Source: Actinidia chinensis (lineage: Eukaryota; Streptophyta; Magnoliopsida; Ericales; Actinidiaceae). From it: a DNA stretch of 12,500 nt. Made by a program: the position numbers and the translations under genes. The notes under the pieces were generated by a model, which saw only the letters and a list, made by a program, of their open reading frames with translations, was not told where the DNA came from and did no database searches. Below, piece after piece: positions 8,975 to 12,500 of the stretch. Numbering within the stretch: the first letter of the stretch is position 1; every line of letters begins with the position of its first letter. The stretch is taken from assembly GCA_009663005.1 (NCBI GenBank), contig CM018913.1:18691700-18704199 (forward strand). The letters are read 5' to 3'.

Positions 8975-9490
8975 TCCATCTCGGTCCTAACTTAACGTTA
9001 ACTAAGACGAGTTCTTGTGGAGTCTCGAGATTGGGGGTTGAAATTACGTCGATTGTGACGGTTCTTCTCGTTTCTCCTTCAAAAATCAATGCCAAGCCTG
9101 CTAGTGCATCTGTGCGTGAGTTTAAGCCTCTCCCCACCTGTTTGATATTTATTGCTCTTAATTCAGTGAGGAGGTTCTTTGCTACCGCCAAGTACTTAGC
9201 CATCTTGTCTCCCTGGGCTTTAAACTTTCCCGTGACTTGGTTAATAACCAGTTTTGAGTCACTAACTATATAGAGCTCGGGAACATTTAACTTGCTGGCA
9301 GACCGGAGTCCCGCAATGAAGGCTTCGTACTCGACTTCATTGTTTGTTGTGGGGAAATTCAATCTGAGGCACTATTCAAAAATTGCCCCTTCTGGGCTCT
9401 TCAATACTATTTCCGCTCCTGCTCCCAAACTGTTCTTGGCCCCATCAATAAACATTTTCCAGGCCAAATTGGGGTCGATCTAAGGTGGTT
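8975..9490 (-). pseudogene. Second RNase H (aRNH) of the Tat lineage
   Basis: This RNase H type removes RNA from the RNA-DNA hybrid during reverse transcription; Tat elements carry it in addition to the usual gypsy domain. The whole domain lies in one frame with a single stop at 9372-9374. All four expected acidic positions are present: Asp in MFIDGAKNS (9444-9446), Glu in NNEVEYEAF (9330-9332), Asp in IVSDSKLVINQ (9258-9260) and Asp in NSRTDALAG (9108-9110). The stop stands where a Gln is likely (FE*CLRLNFP), so a single C-to-T change could explain it. Upstream, a frameshift near 9490 separates it from the RT-RNase H frame; downstream it runs into integrase. It is the best preserved domain of the element. 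Confidence 0.88.
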
Positions 9491-9493
9491 CTA

Positions 9494-10269
9494 TTATAAC
9501 CTCTGGACCCTCAGTCGCCTCCCCAACGACAGTTGCTTCGAAAGTCTAGGGTTGTTCTTGAATAACCTCGGGCCCTTCAGATTTACATTAGGTTTCAAAA
9601 GATGCTGCCCTTGAACTCTCCTCCCCTCTGTGTGTAGAGACACAAGATAACCTTGTTCTAGACTCAAAACTCGGGGTGAGAACTCTGCCACGAAATCGGC
9701 AAGAACTTGTCCTTTAATTGCTGCCCTAGGCAAAAACGTTATATCTAACTGTCCGAGCTTGATGGCCCATTTTGAAAGTCTACCAGACAAGTCAACTTTG
9801 GAAAAATGTTTTTCAGTGGAAACTTAGTGTATACAGCTATGGGGTGAGCTTGAAAGTAATGCATGAGTTTCTGTGAGGTTAAAACCATATCCAAAACTAG
9901 CTTCTCCAACAGCAAGTACCTTGTTTGGCAATCAGTAAACGTCTTGCTAACAAAGTAAATCAGGCGTTGTTCTCCGTTCACCTCCCTTAATAGCACTGAG
10001 CTAATGGCATGTTCAAAGACAGCAAGGTAAATATAGAGCAACTCTCCATCATCCGGAGTGGAAAGAAGTGGTGGGTCAGTTAAGTAATTTTTGAATTGTT
10101 GGAGTGTAAGCTCGCATTCCTCACTCCATGAAAATTTCACATTCTTGCGAAGGAGTTTAAAAAATGGACGACATTTGTTTGAGGACTTACTGAGGAACCT
10201 GTTTAGCGCCACTACCATCCTAGTTAGTTTATGGACCTCATTTGTGGTTCTTGGGCTGACGAGATTATG
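9494..10269 (-). pseudogene. Gypsy RNase H-like domain and linker, without its catalytic Asp
   Basis: Directly after RT come the connecting segment (LNRFLSKSSNKCRPFFKLLRK) and the RNase H fold of gypsy RT (RT_RNaseH_2-like): PPLLSTPDDGELLYIYLAVF, ISSVLLREVNGEQR, IYFVSKTFTD and TRYLLLEKLVLDM. Where active gypsy enzymes have TDAS, this copy has LAVF, with Ala at 10021-10023, so the first catalytic Asp is missing. That loss is typical of Tat elements, in which this domain is thought to serve only as a connection. A frameshift near 9800 leads into GRLSKWAIKLGQLDITFLPR and AIKGQVLADFVAEFSPR, the conserved end of the domain. A less conserved tether to the aRNH follows, ending at a stop at 9494-9496. 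Confidence 0.88.
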
Positions 10270-11050
10270 GATCGCTGTGATTTATTTCGAGTTGGCCTCA
10301 ATCCCTTGTCTGGTCACTAAATGTCTCAAAAAATGTTCCGAGCTCATCACGAAGTCACACTTTGCCTCGTTCAATCTCTGTTTGTGTCTTTTGAGTATCG
10401 CGAACACTTCAATCAAGTCCTTTATGTGGTTTGACTTTTCTATGCTCTTGACCACTAGATCATCGATGTAAGCATCCATGGTTTTACCCAAGATTGGCTC
10501 AAATATTTTTGTGATCATCCTCTGATATATGGCCCCAGTATTCTTCAGACCGAAGGACATGACCTTGTAGCAGAATACGTATCGGGGGGTGATGAATGCA
10601 GTTTTCTCCTGGTCAGGCTCGTGCATGGCTATCTAGTGGTAACCTCTGTATGCATCTAAAAAGCTCATCCGAGAATGGCCTAAGGTAGAATCCACCAGCT
10701 GATCAATTTTCGACAATGGGAAGCAATTTTTAGGACAAGCTTGGTTGAGGCTTGTGAAATCCACATATACTCTTCACTTGTCGGTCTTTTTCTTTACCAC
10801 AACTATGTTGGATAACCAGCTCGGGTAAAGAACCTCTATCATTGCACTTGCCTCTTTCAATTTTTTCACTTCCTCGATCACTACATCCACATGCTTGGCT
10901 GTAAATCTCTTTCCTCACTATTTTACTGGCCGAGCGTCGGGCAACACATTTAACTTGTGCTTGATGAAGTTGGGGTCTATCCCGGGCATCTCGTAGGGTG
11001 TCCATGTGAAGACCTCGATATTAGCTTTAAGGAACTAGATGAGCTCAATT
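10270..11050 (-). pseudogene. Reverse transcriptase remnant
   Basis: RT copies the element RNA into DNA. All parts lie in one minus-strand frame. The order is ANIEVFTWTPYEMPGIDP, AKHVDVVIEEVKKLKEASAM, YPSWLSNIVVVKKKT, VYVDFTSLNQACPK, SFLDAYRGYH (first catalytic Asp), EKTAFITPR, FGLKNTGAIYQRM, then the active-site box YIDDLVVKS (YIDD at 10459-10470) and FLRHLVTRQGIEAN. The catalytic aspartates are kept. Stops at 11035, 10918, 10915, 10774, 10633 and 10282 interrupt it; nearly all are at positions where the family has Gln, Arg or Trp. The absence of frameshifts over more than 1.4 kb (about 11340 to 9800) contrasts with integrase, which is shifted repeatedly. Confidence 0.93.
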
Positions 11051-11289
11051 CTTTCTCGTTCCTCTAGGTTCGCTCCTGTGAGAAAGAAATGATTAGAGCT
11101 TGGCTCATCCAACTCATAGCGTATCAAGTCTTCCACGACCTTCGCCTCAGGATCCCTCCTGATGTCCTCTAGGACCTCCTGCTCTTGCTCGATCAACTGC
11201 ACTTCTTTCATGGTTGCCTTAATGGAGATCGTTGCAAGGTAGAATTGTTTTACCGCTACCTGGTCCCAATAAAGGGTTTTTTCGCCTCA

Positions 11290-11760
11290 GGGGGTGGCAA
11301 ACTTGATGGCCTGGTGAAGTATGGATGCCACCCCCTTCATCTTGTGCAACCAATCTCGGCAAACAATTGCGTTATATGGGAAGGGATGTCTACAATAATG
11401 AACTCTGTCATTAGCTCTTGGGAACTAGCTTGAACCCTAAGGGTCCCTATTCCCAAAGGCCAATGAGATTGAGCATTGAATCCGACCAGGGGAGCTCGTG
11501 CCTGTTATAAGTCTGATTGAGTAAGTTTAAGCTGTTGAAAAAGGTCATAATACATCACCTAAACCGAACTTCCCATGTCTACCAAGATCCTTTTGACATG
11601 GTAGTTGTTAATTTTGAGTTGGATGACCAAGGGGTTTGAATGTGGATGTTATACCCGTTCTAGCTCGGTCGTGGTGAACGTGATGCTCCCTGGCTCTATT
11701 TCTGATATTTTTGGCTTTTTGGCCGGTGAATGGATCGAGAGAACCTCGTAATTTGGTTTA
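11290..11760 (-). pseudogene. Aspartic protease remnant
   Basis: The retropepsin-type protease processes the gag-pol polyprotein. The active-site region reads VKRILVDMGSSV (Asp-Met-Gly at 11571-11579), where the family has DTG, DNG or DGG. A stop at 11559-11561 follows. The downstream family blocks are visible: ARAPLVGFNAQSHWPLG, SQELMTEFIIVDIPS and, after a frameshift near 11360, NAIVCRDWLHKMKGVAS. The frame then continues into the RT linker through a stop at 11287-11289. Just upstream, ITFTTTELERV and NPLVIQLKINNYHVKR mark the gag-protease border. The enzyme would be inactive because of the breaks; Met next to the catalytic Asp is unusual. Confidence 0.85.
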
Positions 11761-12500
11761 TCATCTGGATTTCTCCTTGAATCCTATTCTCTAGGTCTGG
11801 ATGATGTAGGCCCCCAATCATATGAATAGTACCCAGGGGGATAACCTCTTCTTCATCCACGGTCTACTTTGTCTTGTCATTGCCTCGGTCAAGGTTTGAT
11901 CTGGCCTCGATCTTTTCTACTAGGGTCTTTTCTTCATCAACAAACTCTTTCAAGTGTTCGTCTCGAACTAGTTAGTCAAGAAAAAACTTAAGAGCCCGGC
12001 AGCTATCTGTTCGGTGTCCCCTTTCTAAATGGAAGGAGCACCTCTACCTTTGGTTGCGTCTCTTAGGATCCCCTCTCATAGGTTTGGGTTTTTTGAAGTA
12101 AGGCTTGTCTCGGATCCTGACGAGGAGCTTGTAGATCGGTTCCTTGAAAATCACGTTAATCCCTTGCCTTGCCTAGACTCTGTAATCTACTATGTTCTCC
12201 TTTCGCTTTCTGAGCGATCCCTCACCCCAAAAAGGTGTTCCGTGGCCTTTTCGGCCTACTTGACATATTCCTCCAACTGGACGAACATCTCGACTCGAGA
12301 CATGAGGTCCCAAAGGTCGGTTGGATGGTTGAGTGTCAAGTTCACCCAGAGCCTCTCCCCATGAGTTCGCCCGAGCTTATAGCTTGCCACCGCCAACTCC
12401 TCAGAGCATTCCTCTATTTCATTGTAAGTCTCCCAATACTACTTGTTGTAGTTGCGGATTAATTCATTTTTGTCTTTTCTCAATGCCAAAAGGGAATCTA
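11761..12500 (-). pseudogene. Gag C-terminal half with CHHC zinc knuckle (partial at window edge)
   Basis: Gag forms the particle and binds the element RNA. From the window edge the retrotransposon gag domain is clear: [57 protein letters not shown] and [12 protein letters not shown]. After a frameshift near 12180 come [19 protein letters not shown] and a zinc-knuckle variant CSFHLERGHRTDSC (Cx2Hx4Hx4C, 11999-12040). Then FVDEEKT and VIPLGTIHMIGG precede the protease. The CHHC spacing, rather than CCHC, is common in Tat elements. Stops at 12439, 12256, 12044, 11972 and 11864 break the frame. The N-terminal part lies beyond 12500. Confidence 0.87.

Larger units (their letters stand above)
1233..12500 (-). 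mobile_element. Decayed Ty3/gypsy Tat-lineage LTR retrotransposon, 5' end outside window
   Basis: A single minus-strand element explains nearly all of the window. Reading leftward from 12500, gag, protease, RT, RNase H, a second RNase H and integrase follow in the Ty3/gypsy order. They are followed by a long non-coding stretch with tandem repeats, an extra gene on the opposite strand, a polypurine tract and an LTR. The second RNase H after a degenerate first one, and an antisense extra ORF between integrase and the 3' LTR, are known traits of the plant Tat lineage. At least 11.2 kb is present; the 5' LTR, primer-binding site and N-terminal gag lie beyond the right edge. The coding part has at least ten frameshifts and many stops, so this copy is non-autonomous. 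Assigning the arrays and the 6.2-7.2 kb segment to the same element is inference. Confidence 0.85.

Noticed and set aside
8953..9273. 106-codon open frame on the + strand
   Set aside because: It mirrors the aRNH domain on the minus strand.
10091..10471. 126-codon open frame on the + strand
   Set aside because: It is the reverse of RT and RNase H coding sequence, with no recognisable domain.
12029..12364. 111-codon open frame on the + strand
   Set aside because: It mirrors the gag remnant; the minus strand carries the gag motifs.

Overview
The window looks like intergenic DNA from a flowering plant. It is dominated by one decayed LTR retrotransposon of the Ty3/gypsy superfamily, Tat lineage, lying on the minus strand. 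The evidence is the domain order gag - protease - reverse transcriptase - RNase H - second (aRNH-type) RNase H - integrase, the lineage-typical CHHC zinc knuckle, and plant-type LTR, TATA and intron signals. I see no bacterial gene organisation, no rRNA or tRNA, and no intact host gene. The species cannot be named from this sequence.

Layout, left to right. Positions 1-1232 are AT-rich flanking DNA without a gene. About 1233-2307 is the likely 3' LTR of the minus-strand element, with TG..CA ends and a TATA box at 1904-1914; a polypurine tract follows at 2316-2332. On the opposite (+) strand, about 2981-5351 is a broken, spliced extra gene of the 'putative gypsy type transposon' (Transposase_28-like) family. 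It has recognisable blocks, two intron-like gaps and a C-terminal coiled coil. Next are two arrays of a ~79-bp tandem repeat (about 5552-6150 and 7166-7690), separated by ~1 kb of non-array DNA with plant-promoter signals on the + strand (two CACGTG boxes and a TATAAATAAG box).

From 7786 to the right edge the minus strand carries the pol and gag remnants. In transcription order these are: gag C-terminus with zinc knuckle (12500 to ~11760), protease (~11760-11290), reverse transcriptase (~11050-10270), degenerate gypsy RNase H (~10270-9494), aRNH (~9490-8975) and integrase (~8974-7786). The 5' LTR, primer-binding site and most of gag lie beyond the window.

The element cannot encode its proteins. 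There are roughly ten or more frameshifts and well over a dozen in-frame stops. Most of the stops sit where the family has Gln, Arg or Trp, so one C-to-T or G-to-A change explains each. That pattern fits long-term silencing and deamination of methylated DNA. The most unusual features are the antisense spliced gene within the element, and the paired 79-bp arrays around a promoter-like ~1-kb segment.
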